A stretch of DNA of 7,256 bases from Acidimicrobiia bacterium (GTDB lineage Bacteria; Actinomycetota; Acidimicrobiia; Spongiisociales; UBA5794), in contig JAUXCV010000077.1 of assembly GCA_030618675.1 (NCBI GenBank), forward strand, positions 1-7,256. Reading direction: 5' to 3'. Within the stretch, counting starts at the first letter, position 1. The number at the start of each line of letters is the position of its first letter. The position numbers and the translations under genes are program-made. The notes under the pieces were generated by a model. That model did no database searches. It was not told the DNA's origin and saw only the letters and a program-made list of their open reading frames with translations. Shown here one piece after another: positions 1 through 5,884 of this stretch.

Positions 1-2
1 GA

Positions 3-767
3 CTGTACGACGAGACGATGATCGTCGTCGTGGCCGACCATGGGATCACTGTACGACCGAACACCCGGCACCGGCGCGTGGTGACCGAGGAGACCGTCGG
101 GGACGTCGCCGCCATTCCCTTCTTCATCAAGCGCCCCCACCACGAGCGGGGAGGGATCGACGACTATCGGGCGGAGACCGTTGACATTCTTCCCACAATG
201 GCGGACGTGCTCGGGATCGAAGTGCCGTGGACGACGGACGGCATCTCGCTGTTCGCGGATCACAGGCCGGAGCGCATCGAGAGCCGGATCGAAGGAACTG
301 AGGGAACGATCGTTTTCGGTACTGACGGCTCCGAGGCCCGGGCGGTTGCCGCTCGAAAGATCGAACACTTCGGGACCGATGGACCGTTCGGACTCGCTCC
401 ACCCGGACATGCCGATCTGCTCGGCCGGCGGATCGAGGAGTTCGAGGTACAACCAGGCGCCGGCATCACTGCGAGGGTCCGGGATCTCTCTGCTTTCGGC
501 GCTGTCGACGTAGATGGACCATCGGTGCCGGCATGGATCAGCGGTACGATCATCAGGGAAGGCGATCAGGACGACGACCTTGTCCTCGGCATCGTCGTCA
601 ACGGTCGCATCGTTACGGTTACACGCTCGGATGAAACGGACGACGGGAAGACGGAGTTCGCGGCGATGATCCCGCCGGATGTCTTCGTAGACGGCAAGAA
701 CGACGTTGACCTCGTCCTGATACGCGGAGTCGGAAACGATCGGCACTTCTGGCGGGTCCGCTTCTAG
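3..767 (+). CDS. Sulfatase-family hydrolase, 3' part only
   Basis: The frame is open to the left edge and reads LYDETMIVVVADHG, so the gene starts outside the window; the ATG at 18 is internal. The visible 254 residues begin at the last metal-binding motif of the alkaline phosphatase/sulfatase superfamily (ADHG, D12-H13 of the visible part). They continue with the family's closing segment, 'PFFIKRP' followed by 'YRAETVDILPTMADVLGI' and a 'DGISLF' turn. From about residue 90 to the end comes a probable beta-rich C-terminal domain containing 'VNGRIVTVTRS' and 'DVFVDGKNDVDLVLI', a module I associate with actinobacterial membrane-bound or exported sulfatase-like proteins. The nucleophile and any membrane segments would lie upstream and cannot be seen. 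The substrate is unknown: a sulfate ester, phosphodiester or phosphoglycerol transfer are all possible. It ends with TAG and has no close operon partner downstream. Confidence 0.8.
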   Translation: MYDETMIVVVADHGITVRPNTRHRRVVTEETVGDVAAIPFFIKRPHHERGGIDDYRAETVDILPTMADVLGIEVPWTTDGISLFADHRPERIESRIEGTEGTIVFGTDGSEARAVAARKIEHFGTDGPFGLAPPGHADLLGRRIEEFEVQPGAGITARVRDLSAFGAVDVDGPSVPAWISGTIIREGDQDDDLVLGIVVNGRIVTVTRSDETDDGKTEFAAMIPPDVFVDGKNDVDLVLIRGVGNDRHFWRVRF

Positions 768-800
768 CGCTTCTCCTGCAGCCGGCGCATCTCGCTCCCC

Positions 801-819
801 GAGGATGCAACGCATCTTC
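801..819 (+). terminator. Hairpin after the sulfatase gene, possible terminator
   Basis: An eight-pair stem (801-808 with 812-819, one G-U pair) closes a three-base AAC loop, 34 bases after the sulfatase stop. No T-run follows, so it would be an atypical terminator of the kind proposed for high-GC actinobacteria. It could equally be a chance hairpin. Confidence 0.3.
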
Positions 820-850
820 ACGGTCACCACGTTGGACAGGGGATAGTGTG

Positions 851-968
851 GTGTTCGTTGACGTTCGACAAGGCGGTATCGTGCGGACATGGTCACGACA
901 CTCCACGACTCGAGCCGGCGGTGCAGAGAGTGGGTGTGGCGGTGTGATCCGAACGTCCGAACGAACAC
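851..968. repeat. Pair of inverted GTGTTCGTT...GACGTTCG elements
   Basis: The left arm at 851-867 reads GTGTTCGTTGACGTTCG. The reverse complement of 950-968 reads GTGTTCGTTCGGACGTTCG, the same apart from two extra bases in the middle. About 82 bases separate the arms. The right arm also contains the perfect 8-base tandem repeat TCCGAACG at 948-963. The pair lies just upstream of the gene starting at 990, so it could be two copies of a protein-binding site or one large leader stem. The rest of the 768-989 gap holds no convincing gene or consensus promoter. A TTGACG at 858 and TATCGT at 877 are only 13 bases apart. Confidence 0.5.
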
Positions 969-989
969 TCTCGAGATGAAGGAACAGAC

Positions 990-1397
990 GTGAGATTGAC
1001 CACGGCGATGCTTGCCGACGCGGCACAGGTCCAGGGAGGGAAACTGTTCGTCCTCGGTGGAGGTTTCGACACGATCAGCGCTCGATCACTGCCGGTCGTG
1101 CACCGGAATCTGACGTTGGCGATGGTTGCCGAGATCGAACCGGAGGAGCGACACCGCGAACTCGAGATCGTGATCACCCTTGTCGACGAGGACGGTCACG
1201 GACTCGACGTGGAGGCTAGAGGGAAACTCAGGGTGGGAGCGCCACCGAACCTGCCGCCGGGAGCGACGAGCATCGTGCCGATCGTCAGCCCCTTCCACAA
1301 CGTCCAGTTCGCCGAAGCCAAGGGCTACGCCTTCGTGGTCTCGTTCGAAGATCAGGAGATCGCGCGAGTGCGTTTCCGGGTCGTTCAGGTGTCGTAG
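990..1397 (+). CDS. DUF6941-like small conserved protein
   Basis: This encodes a 135-residue soluble protein. It starts at GTG, supported by an AAGGAA Shine-Dalgarno at 979-984 five bases upstream. The N-terminal pattern 'MLADAAQVQGGKLFVLGGG', the central 'DEDGHGLDVEARGKLRVG' and the 'PPNLPPGA' turn followed by beta strands match what I remember of the DUF6941 family, whose function is not known. It has no signal peptide, membrane segment or catalytic motif. The alternating hydrophobic pattern suggests a mainly beta sandwich or jelly-roll fold of normal family length. It ends three bases before the phosphatidyltransferase start, so the two are probably co-transcribed. The family call is from memory of its sequence pattern. 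Confidence 0.75.
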   Translation: MRLTTAMLADAAQVQGGKLFVLGGGFDTISARSLPVVHRNLTLAMVAEIEPEERHRELEIVITLVDEDGHGLDVEARGKLRVGAPPNLPPGATSIVPIVSPFHNVQFAEAKGYAFVVSFEDQEIARVRFRVVQVS

Positions 1398-1400
1398 AAC

Positions 1401-1967
1401 ATGCAGGGAGCAATGAACATCCCGAACGCGGTGTCGGTGCTCCGGCTGCTTCTCATCCCGGTCTTCATCTGGCTCGTTCTGACCGGCGAGACCGCCTGGG
1501 CAGGAGCCCTGCTCGGAGTCATCGGGGCCACCGACTGGATCGACGGCTACCTGGCCCGACGGCTCGATCAGGTCACCGAAGTAGGGAAGATGCTCGACCC
1601 GATCGCCGATCGACTTGCTGTGGCGGTCGCCGTGATCCTGGGACTGACCACAGGTGTTCTCCCATGGGTATTCGCATGGGCCATCATCATCAGGGAGATC
1701 GTCATCGCTATCGGAGCCGCCTACGGATGGACGAAAGGCGTCCGGCGCCTCGACGTGCGCTGGCTTGGCAAGCTCGCAACGCTCCTGCTCTACTTCTCGA
1801 TCACGACCTTCTACGTGGCACACGGTCTCGACATGAGATGGTTGTGGTGGGCTGCTCTCGCCGTCGGGGTACCCGGTCTCGTGACCTACTACATCGTTGC
1901 GTTCAGCTATCTCGGCGACATGCGAACAGCGATAGCCGCGGGCGAGAGCCCCGGCCCAGACCGGTAG
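1401..1967 (+). CDS. pgsA: CDP-alcohol phosphatidyltransferase (PgsA-like)
   Basis: This 188-residue integral membrane enzyme transfers a phosphatidyl group from CDP-diacylglycerol to an alcohol, most likely glycerol-3-phosphate or phosphatidylglycerol, in phospholipid synthesis at the cytoplasmic membrane. The full family signature D-x2-D-G-x2-A-R-x8-G-x3-D-x3-D is present at residues 45-70 (D45, D48, G49, A52, R53, G62, D66, D70). Hydrophobic helices lie at roughly 10-28, 33-44, 70-90 and in three further stretches, and the N-terminus 'NIPNAVSVLRLLLIPVF' is typical of PgsA proteins. Start: ATG 1401 has AGGTG at 1387-1391, while the alternative ATG 1413 has a purine run only two bases away. 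In mycobacteria the gene in this position is pgsA2, whose acceptor is not firmly known, so the symbol marks the family and not a proven substrate. The gene is followed by gcvH after 33 bases. Confidence 0.85.
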   Translation: MQGAMNIPNAVSVLRLLLIPVFIWLVLTGETAWAGALLGVIGATDWIDGYLARRLDQVTEVGKMLDPIADRLAVAVAVILGLTTGVLPWVFAWAIIIREIVIAIGAAYGWTKGVRRLDVRWLGKLATLLLYFSITTFYVAHGLDMRWLWWAALAVGVPGLVTYYIVAFSYLGDMRTAIAAGESPGPDR

Positions 1968-1988
1968 AGTGGTTGATCCCGCGAGGAC

Positions 1989-1993
1989 AGGAG
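1989..1993 (+). promoter_or_regulatory. Strong ribosome binding site of gcvH
   Basis: AGGAG lies seven bases before the GTG at 2001 and fixes that start. It contrasts with the neighbouring FHA and DUF151 genes, which have no recognisable Shine-Dalgarno. A TAGAGT at 1965-1970, overlapping the pgsA stop, could be a -10 box giving gcvH a short leader, but this is weak. Confidence 0.55.
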
Positions 1994-2000
1994 ACGACAC

Positions 2001-2384
2001 GTGCAGATCCCGCAAGACCTTCGATACACGGACAATCACGAGTGGGTCCGTATGGAGAGCGACGGCGCCGTGACCCTCGGTATCAGCGATTACGCACAGA
2101 AGGCGCTCCATGACGTCGTGTACGTGGACCTGCCCGACGTGGACCGCATCGTGGAAGCGGGGGAGAGCATCGCAGAGGTTGAGTCCACGAAGTCGGTCAA
2201 CGACGTCTACTCGCCGATCCCAGGCGTTGTAGCGACCGTCAACGAGTCGTTGATGGACGCACCTGAACTCATCAACTCCGATCCCTTCGGCGCCGGTTGG
2301 ATCGTGACGATCACGCCGGCACAAGGCTCGAGCCTCGATGACCTGATGGATGCTGTTGCGTATGCGGCGTTCACGGAGGAGTAA
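2001..2384 (+). CDS. gcvH: Glycine cleavage system H protein
   Basis: This is the lipoyl carrier of the glycine cleavage complex. It takes the aminomethyl group from the P protein and hands it to the T and L proteins in the cytoplasm. The protein has 127 residues, the normal length. It opens with the typical 'LRYTDNHEWVR' and carries 'VTLGISDYAQKALHDVVYVDLP'. The lipoylation site is K64 within 'VESTKSVNDVYSPIPG', and the closing region 'NSDPFGAGWIVTI' is also characteristic. The GTG start has a strong AGGAG. No gcvT or lipoyl ligase gene is seen here, but a GcvPA-like gene begins near the right end of the window. Its position next to an FHA/GarA-like gene matches the order in mycobacteria. 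Confidence 0.95.
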   Translation: MQIPQDLRYTDNHEWVRMESDGAVTLGISDYAQKALHDVVYVDLPDVDRIVEAGESIAEVESTKSVNDVYSPIPGVVATVNESLMDAPELINSDPFGAGWIVTITPAQGSSLDDLMDAVAYAAFTEE

Positions 2385-2397
2385 GTAGGGGACGGTC

Positions 2398-2421
2398 GAG
2401 TAGCCGAGTAGCGGAGTAGCT
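2398..2421 (+). repeat. Tandem 8-base repeat GAGTAGCN, three copies
   Basis: The units GAGTAGCC, GAGTAGCG and GAGTAGCT sit end to end, followed by a further GAG. They begin 14 bases after the gcvH stop in a non-coding gap, and no reading frame or promoter explains them. The 9-mer ACGGTCGAG that leads into the array (2392-2400) recurs at 2526-2534. Confidence 0.7.
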
Positions 2422-2468
2422 GAGGAAGACGACCTGTGAGCTATGGGTTCTGAGCCGTCAGCGGGGAC

Positions 2469-2504
2469 CGGTACGGACTGCGGAATACGGACTACGGAGT
2501 ACCG
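2469..2504 (+). repeat. 14-base direct repeat inside a CGGTAC/GTACCG inverted repeat
   Basis: TACGGACTGCGGAA (2472-2485) is followed directly by TACGGACTACGGAG (2486-2499), 12 of 14 bases identical. The block is bounded by CGGTAC (2469-2474) and its reverse complement GTACCG (2499-2504). The structure looks like a small dispersed intergenic repeat and not a promoter. Whether copies exist elsewhere in the genome cannot be seen from this window. Confidence 0.6.
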
Positions 2505-2513
2505 CGAAGCAAG

Positions 2514-2538
2514 AACCCTCAAGGAACGGTCGAGGGTT
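2514..2538 (+). promoter_or_regulatory. Inverted repeat upstream of the FHA gene, possible operator
   Basis: AACCCTC (2514-2520) and GAGGGTT (2532-2538) form a perfect seven-base inverted repeat around an 11-base centre. It ends four bases before the TAGCAT box at 2543, so it covers the expected -35 region. That is where a repressor or activator would bind. It lies upstream of the predicted transcription start, so an RNA hairpin role in the FHA transcript is unlikely. It could act as a terminator for reads coming from gcvH, but no T-run follows. Confidence 0.4.
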
Positions 2539-2542
2539 GATG

Positions 2543-2548
2543 TAGCAT
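2543..2548 (+). promoter_or_regulatory. Putative -10 box of a leaderless FHA gene transcript
   Basis: TAGCAT lies seven bases before the ATG at 2556. This would put the transcription start on or next to that ATG. No Shine-Dalgarno precedes either ATG 2547 or ATG 2556. The same TAGNNT plus 6-7 base arrangement is found before the genes at 5332 and 6994. Confidence 0.45.
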
Positions 2549-2555
2549 GGTGGGC

Positions 2556-2969
2556 ATGGCACGCCAAGAAGAGCAGCAGATACCGGACGTCGAACGAGAT
2601 CCGACCATCACTTTCACCCCCGCGCGGGACGCCTCTGCCAGTGGGGCGTCGGGGAGTACCGTCGCCGGCGCCTTCGGATGGGCGCTCATCGTTGAGACGG
2701 GGCCCCAGGCCGGGTTGACGTACGTTCTCGCCGATGGTGACACGATCGCAGGGCGAGGTGCGGACTGCGACATCTTCCTCGGCGACATAACGGTGTCCCG
2801 CCACCACGCCCTTTTCAACGTCGACGGGGACACGCTGCGCGTCCAGGACCTCGGTTCCACGAACGGGACCTATGTGAACGGTACCTGGATCGACGCGTAC
2901 GCCCTCTCCGCAGGGGACGAAGTGATCATCGGGAAGTTCCACCTCATCGTCGCTCGCGGGAACATCTGA
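2556..2969 (+). CDS. garA: FHA-domain signalling protein, GarA/OdhI-like
   Basis: GarA/OdhI proteins are small phospho-switches. Unphosphorylated, the FHA domain inhibits 2-oxoglutarate dehydrogenase (and in mycobacteria acts on glutamate enzymes); phosphorylation of an N-terminal threonine by Ser/Thr kinases closes it. The 137-residue protein has a flexible N-terminus (1-40) and one FHA domain (about 42-135). The domain shows GR (R67), 'DIFLGDITVSRHH' (S81, R82, H83), 'DLGSTNGTYVNG' (N103, G104, N108) and 'GDEVIIGKFHLIV', very close to GarA. The kinase motif ETTSVF is not present; the nearest stretch is DPTITFTP, with T17, T19 and T21. I chose ATG 2556 over ATG 2547 because a TAGCAT box overlaps the latter. 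The stop overlaps the next start (TGATG). The orthology call rests on sequence pattern plus gene order. Confidence 0.85.
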   Translation: MARQEEQQIPDVERDPTITFTPARDASASGASGSTVAGAFGWALIVETGPQAGLTYVLADGDTIAGRGADCDIFLGDITVSRHHALFNVDGDTLRVQDLGSTNGTYVNGTWIDAYALSAGDEVIIGKFHLIVARGNI

Positions 2970-3679
2970 TGGCGACGGTGCCGCTACGGGCCGCTCGGAC
3001 TCGGAGCATCGGCGAGGTCATCAACCTCCTCAAGCCGGAGTACCCGGACGTGACTGTGTCGAAGCTGCGGTTTCTCGAGAGCCAGGGTCTGGTCGAGCCG
3101 AGCCGATCCGCATCCGGCTATCGGATCTTCACCGAAGAGGATGTACGCCGCATCGAGTACGTGCTGAAGGAACAACGGGATCACTATCTGCCGCTCAAGG
3201 TGATCAAGTCGAAGCTCGCAGCGTGGGAGCATGGGGACGAGTCGCCCGTCTCACCTGAAGCCGGGCCGCCACCGGAGGCCTACTTCGCAACGTCGGGCGT
3301 CTCTCTGACACCGGCCGAGTTGATGCGATCTTCCGGGCTGTCCGCCCACCAGCTCACAAGTCTGATCGATGCCGGGATCCTGGAGCCGATGAAACTCCCG
3401 GACGGAACCGAAGTGTTCAGGGATCATGATCTTTCGATCGCACGGGCAACACATCGCTTGCTGAGTCACGGTCTGGAGGTGCGGCACCTGCGGCCCATTC
3501 GCCTCGCTGCCGACCGCCAGACCGACCTTCTAGGGCAACTCGTTGCGCCGTTGCTGCGCCACCGCAATCCGGAGAATCGTCACCGAGCCGCGGAAACATT
3601 GGCGGACTGCGCCCAGGCGGCAGCAGTGCTTCAAGAAAGCATCGCGCGGGGTAGGCTTCGAAGCCTCCTCGAACGATGA
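2969..3679 (+). CDS. ftsR: MerR-family regulator, FtsR (Rv1828) type
   Basis: This 236-residue DNA-binding protein has an N-terminal winged helix-turn-helix. The segment 'SIGEVINLLKPEYPDVTVSKLRFLESQGLVEPSR' plus 'SGYRIFTEEDVRRI' spans about residues 13-63. Next comes the family's 'QRDHYLPLKVIKSKL' (69-83), a variable linker (about 85-108) and a second globular part (110-236) with 'HLRPIRLAADRQTDLLGQLVAPLLR'. Length and both blocks match Rv1828 and corynebacterial FtsR as I remember them. FtsR was described as an activator of the cell division gene ftsZ. The start ATG overlaps the FHA stop by one base, and the gene's own stop overlaps the next start by four bases, so translation is probably coupled. 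No metal-binding cysteine cluster is present, so a metal-sensing MerR role is unlikely. Confidence 0.85.
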   Translation: MATVPLRAARTRSIGEVINLLKPEYPDVTVSKLRFLESQGLVEPSRSASGYRIFTEEDVRRIEYVLKEQRDHYLPLKVIKSKLAAWEHGDESPVSPEAGPPPEAYFATSGVSLTPAELMRSSGLSAHQLTSLIDAGILEPMKLPDGTEVFRDHDLSIARATHRLLSHGLEVRHLRPIRLAADRQTDLLGQLVAPLLRHRNPENRHRAAETLADCAQAAAVLQESIARGRLRSLLER

Positions 3680-4728
3680 TTTCCACAGCCACCGCCACGC
3701 TCGTTCTCGCGCTCCTCGCACCGCTCGGATCGTCCGCCACGATGCCGATAGAACCGGTCGCGCCACCACCCCCTCCAACCGTGACCGCGTACGAGTGGGC
3801 CGTGTACGACGAGACGGCCGAAGTGATGCTCGCGACGTGGAACGTCGACGAACGTCGTCCGATGGCTTCGGTCACGAAAGTAATGACCGCCATGATCGTT
3901 CTCGATGAGGCCGAACTCGACGAGATCGTGACGATTCCGCCGGAGGCAACAGCGAGTCGGGGATCGAGCGCAGGTCTGGTAGCGGGGGAGCAGTGGACGG
4001 TCTACGACCTGCTCGTTGCCATGCTCGTCAGATCCGGGAACGATGCAGCTCTGACCCTGGCGTGGCACGTCGGCGATGGAAGCATCGATGTCTTCGTTGG
4101 GAAGATGAACGCTCGTGCCGCTGAACTGAACATGAGCGACACACACTTCGTGAATCCGAACGGGCTCGATCATACCGACCACTTCTCGACCGCCAATGAT
4201 CTGGTCACGATGACGGTCGCCTCGCTCGACTACCCGGATATTCAGCAGATCGCCAGGATCAAGACGATCAAGATGCCCGAAGACCCAACGGGCAAGACGC
4301 GCCACGTCAACAACACCAATCGGCTTCTCGGGACGTATCCAGGAGTCGTGGGGCTGAAGACCGGTGATACCCCGTTCGCGAACAAGGTCTTGCTCGGCGT
4401 GTCCGAACGGGGTCCGCGAAGGATCGTGACCGTGGTCATGGGTTCCGACGACCACTTCAGTGATACGCGGGAACTCATCGACTGGGCCTACGGCACCTAT
4501 GGGCTGCATGATCGATGGTTGCGTCCCTTCTTCTCGGAGCAGGGCGGCGGTGCGACCGTCAACGCGAACCTCGGTCTGACCGAATCCGAAGAACGACGGC
4601 TTCAAGCCATGCAGAGAATCGATGATGGACGTTGGCGAATGTCTGCATTGACGGATCTTCCGAAGGCGGCGTTGATCAGCGAGTGGCTGAAGGCAGCCTT
4701 GCCAAGCGTGGCCGGAGGCGATCGATGA
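3676..4728 (+). CDS. dacA: D-alanyl-D-alanine carboxypeptidase (peptidase S11)
   Basis: This penicillin-binding-protein-type enzyme removes the terminal D-alanine from peptidoglycan stem peptides outside the membrane. All three active-site motifs are present in order: SVTK (nucleophile S65, K68), SGN (S120-N122) and KTG (K228-G230). The S11 hallmark 'THFVNPNGLDHTDHFSTANDL' lies at 156-176. The protein has 350 residues. Its first 22 residues are a short hydrophobic export signal ('LVLALLAPLGSSA'), followed by a proline-rich linker. The signal is odd in lacking any positive residue before the hydrophobic core. No C-terminal anchor helix is evident, so the protein may be released or loosely attached. 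Start: ATGA overlap with ftsR. The gene is not in the mycobacterial version of this cluster. The symbol is generic for the family. Confidence 0.9.
   Translation: MISTATATLVLALLAPLGSSATMPIEPVAPPPPPTVTAYEWAVYDETAEVMLATWNVDERRPMASVTKVMTAMIVLDEAELDEIVTIPPEATASRGSSAGLVAGEQWTVYDLLVAMLVRSGNDAALTLAWHVGDGSIDVFVGKMNARAAELNMSDTHFVNPNGLDHTDHFSTANDLVTMTVASLDYPDIQQIARIKTIKMPEDPTGKTRHVNNTNRLLGTYPGVVGLKTGDTPFANKVLLGVSERGPRRIVTVVMGSDDHFSDTRELIDWAYGTYGLHDRWLRPFFSEQGGGATVNANLGLTESEERRLQAMQRIDDGRWRMSALTDLPKAALISEWLKAALPSVAGGDR
4714..4718 (+). promoter_or_regulatory. Ribosome binding site fixing the phosphoribosyltransferase start
   Basis: GGAGG sits six bases before ATG 4725, which overlaps the carboxypeptidase stop as ATGA. 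This decides for 4725 and against the in-frame upstream starts, such as GTG 4632, which would overlap the previous gene by almost 100 bases. Confidence 0.7.
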
Positions 4729-5285
4729 TCGAGCCGTTCATCGAGGTCATCGACGAGGGGACGCTTCAGCAGCGGGTCGCTGAACTCGGCGAGGAGATCA
4801 CCGAGAGCTTGACCGATCTCGATCCGGTTGTGATCGGAGTTCTGAAAGGATCGGTCCCCTTCCTGACCGATCTCGCCCGGCATCTCCCGCTGACGATCGA
4901 ACTCGATTTCTTGAGCTTGACGCGTTTCGGGCGTGAGGGGAGGGTCTCGATCGCGATGGATCTCTCCGTGCCGATCGAAGGGCGCTCGGTGCTGATTGTC
5001 GAGGACATCGTCGACACGGGGTTGACGCTCACAACCATGCGCAAGATGTTGGTCGCCAGAGGTGCCAAGAGTGTGACGACGGTCGCTCTCCTCGACAAGG
5101 TGAAGCGGAGGATCGTGGATGTGCCCGTTGAACATCGTGGATTCGAGGTCGGAGATGAGTTCCTCCTCGGGTACGGGATGGATTGGCAGGGACGCTTCCG
5201 GAATGTTCCATCGATCTGGGCCGTGATGGATCTCTCCGTGCTCACGTCGGATCCGGATTCGTTCACTCGACGCGCTCTCCGCTGA
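4725..5285 (+). CDS. hpt: Hypoxanthine phosphoribosyltransferase-like enzyme
   Basis: The family joins hypoxanthine or guanine to PRPP, giving IMP or GMP in purine salvage in the cytoplasm. The protein has 186 residues, the normal length. It shows the 'VLKGSVPFL' PRPP loop (39-47), the strong PRPP signature 'VLIVEDIVDTGLTL' (89-102; E93, D94, D98), 'LLDKVKRR' (K125) and the closing 'GYGMDWQGRFRNVP' (149-162) with D153. One point is unusual. The flexible catalytic loop, normally with a Ser-Tyr-Gly and a T-x-S-S-G stretch, reads 'LTRFGREGRVSIAMDL' here: the Ser-Tyr pair is replaced by Arg-Phe and the loop is about four residues shorter. The enzyme could be a paralogue with altered activity. It is coupled to the carboxypeptidase gene by a four-base overlap. 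Confidence 0.85.
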   Translation: MIEPFIEVIDEGTLQQRVAELGEEITESLTDLDPVVIGVLKGSVPFLTDLARHLPLTIELDFLSLTRFGREGRVSIAMDLSVPIEGRSVLIVEDIVDTGLTLTTMRKMLVARGAKSVTTVALLDKVKRRIVDVPVEHRGFEVGDEFLLGYGMDWQGRFRNVPSIWAVMDLSVLTSDPDSFTRRALR

Positions 5286-5319
5286 ACGCCGTGCCTCGGT
5301 CTGACCTGCTCACTGGTGA

Positions 5320-5325
5320 TAGGCT
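5320..5325 (+). promoter_or_regulatory. Putative -10 box of a leaderless DUF151 gene transcript
   Basis: TAGGCT lies exactly six bases before ATG 5332, so the transcription start would fall on the ATG. No Shine-Dalgarno exists between 5286 and 5331. CTGACC (5301-5306) resembles a -35 but is only 13 bases away, so no good -35 can be named. Confidence 0.5.
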
Positions 5326-5331
5326 GAATGC

Positions 5332-5829
5332 ATGAGCGATCGGGTTGCCATGGAAGTCGTCGGCGTTCGGGTGGAGCTTCCCACCAACACGCCGATCTTG
5401 CTGCTCAGAGAGCGCGACGGCGCTCGATACCTTCCGATCTGGATCGGTACGCCGGAGGCGACGGCGATCGCTCTGGCCCTCGAAGGAATCGAGACTGCCC
5501 GGCCCCTCACTCACGATCTGATGAAGACGCTTCTCGACGCTCTCGGCGCCGACATCGAACGGGTCGACGTGACGTCGCTGGATGAAGGGACGTTCTTCGC
5601 CGAACTCGTCATCGAGTCGGAGGGGGAGGAGCTGACGATCTCGTCCAGACCCTCAGACGCCATCGCCCTAGCCACGAGGGCGGGAGCGCCCGTGTTCGCA
5701 TCCAGAGAGCTGCTGGATGAAGCGGGCATCGAGATCCACGACGACACAGAAGAAGAGGAGATCGAGCGCTTTCGAGAGTTCCTTGATGATGTGACGCCGG
5801 AAGACTTCGAGCACGACTCGACCTCCTGA
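5332..5829 (+). CDS. DUF151 bifunctional nuclease family protein
   Basis: This 165-residue protein matches the family along its length: 'PILLLRERDGARYLPIWIGTPEA' (21-43), 'LEGIETARPLTHDL' (50-63), 'LGADIERVDVTSLDEGTFFAEL' (71-92), 'ISSRPSDAIALATR' (103-116) and 'LLDEAGIEI' (128-136). It has an acidic C-terminal tail (about 137-165). Members are called bifunctional nucleases because plant and bacterial examples were reported to have RNase and DNase activity; the bacterial role is not settled. The mycobacterial counterpart at this position is Rv1829. The start has no Shine-Dalgarno but a -10-like box six bases upstream, so this gene probably has its own leaderless transcript besides read-through from the phosphoribosyltransferase gene 46 bases upstream. 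Confidence 0.9.
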   Translation: MSDRVAMEVVGVRVELPTNTPILLLRERDGARYLPIWIGTPEATAIALALEGIETARPLTHDLMKTLLDALGADIERVDVTSLDEGTFFAELVIESEGEELTISSRPSDAIALATRAGAPVFASRELLDEAGIEIHDDTEEEEIERFREFLDDVTPEDFEHDSTS

Positions 5830-5861
5830 TACAACGGAGCGTGTTCACTGCGAAGTGCCAC

Positions 5862-5884
5862 TTATCCACAAAGGTTGTTGACAA
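5862..5884. promoter_or_regulatory. Two convergent DnaA-box-like 9-mers
   Basis: TTATCCACA at 5862-5870 is a perfect DnaA box on the + strand. On the - strand, 5884-5876 reads TTGTCAACA, one mismatch from the actinobacterial box TTGTCCACA. The two face each other with a five-base gap. The second overlaps a GTTGT-TG-ACAAC palindrome (5874-5885) and the promoter's -35 box. DnaA also acts as a transcription factor in many bacteria. There is no AT-rich unwinding region and no dnaA or dnaN nearby, so this is not an origin. Confidence 0.45.

Noticed and set aside
1086..2942. Very long open frame (618 codons) on the - strand
   Set aside because: It lies opposite the DUF6941-like, pgsA, gcvH and FHA genes, all well supported by motifs. 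Its translation is low in complexity and rich in His, Arg and Asp, with no recognisable domain. Long antisense frames are expected in high-GC coding DNA.
3631..4605. 324-codon frame on the - strand opposite the carboxypeptidase gene
   Set aside because: The carboxypeptidase has all its catalytic motifs on the + strand; the antisense product shows no family pattern and no start signal.
4632..4724. Upstream GTG start for the phosphoribosyltransferase
   Set aside because: It would overlap the carboxypeptidase gene by about 97 bases; ATG 4725 has GGAGG at ideal spacing and an ATGA overlap, and gives the usual family length.
5862..5884. Replication origin suggested by DnaA boxes
   Set aside because: Only two boxes, no AT-rich unwinding region, and no dnaA, dnaN or parAB genes in the window.
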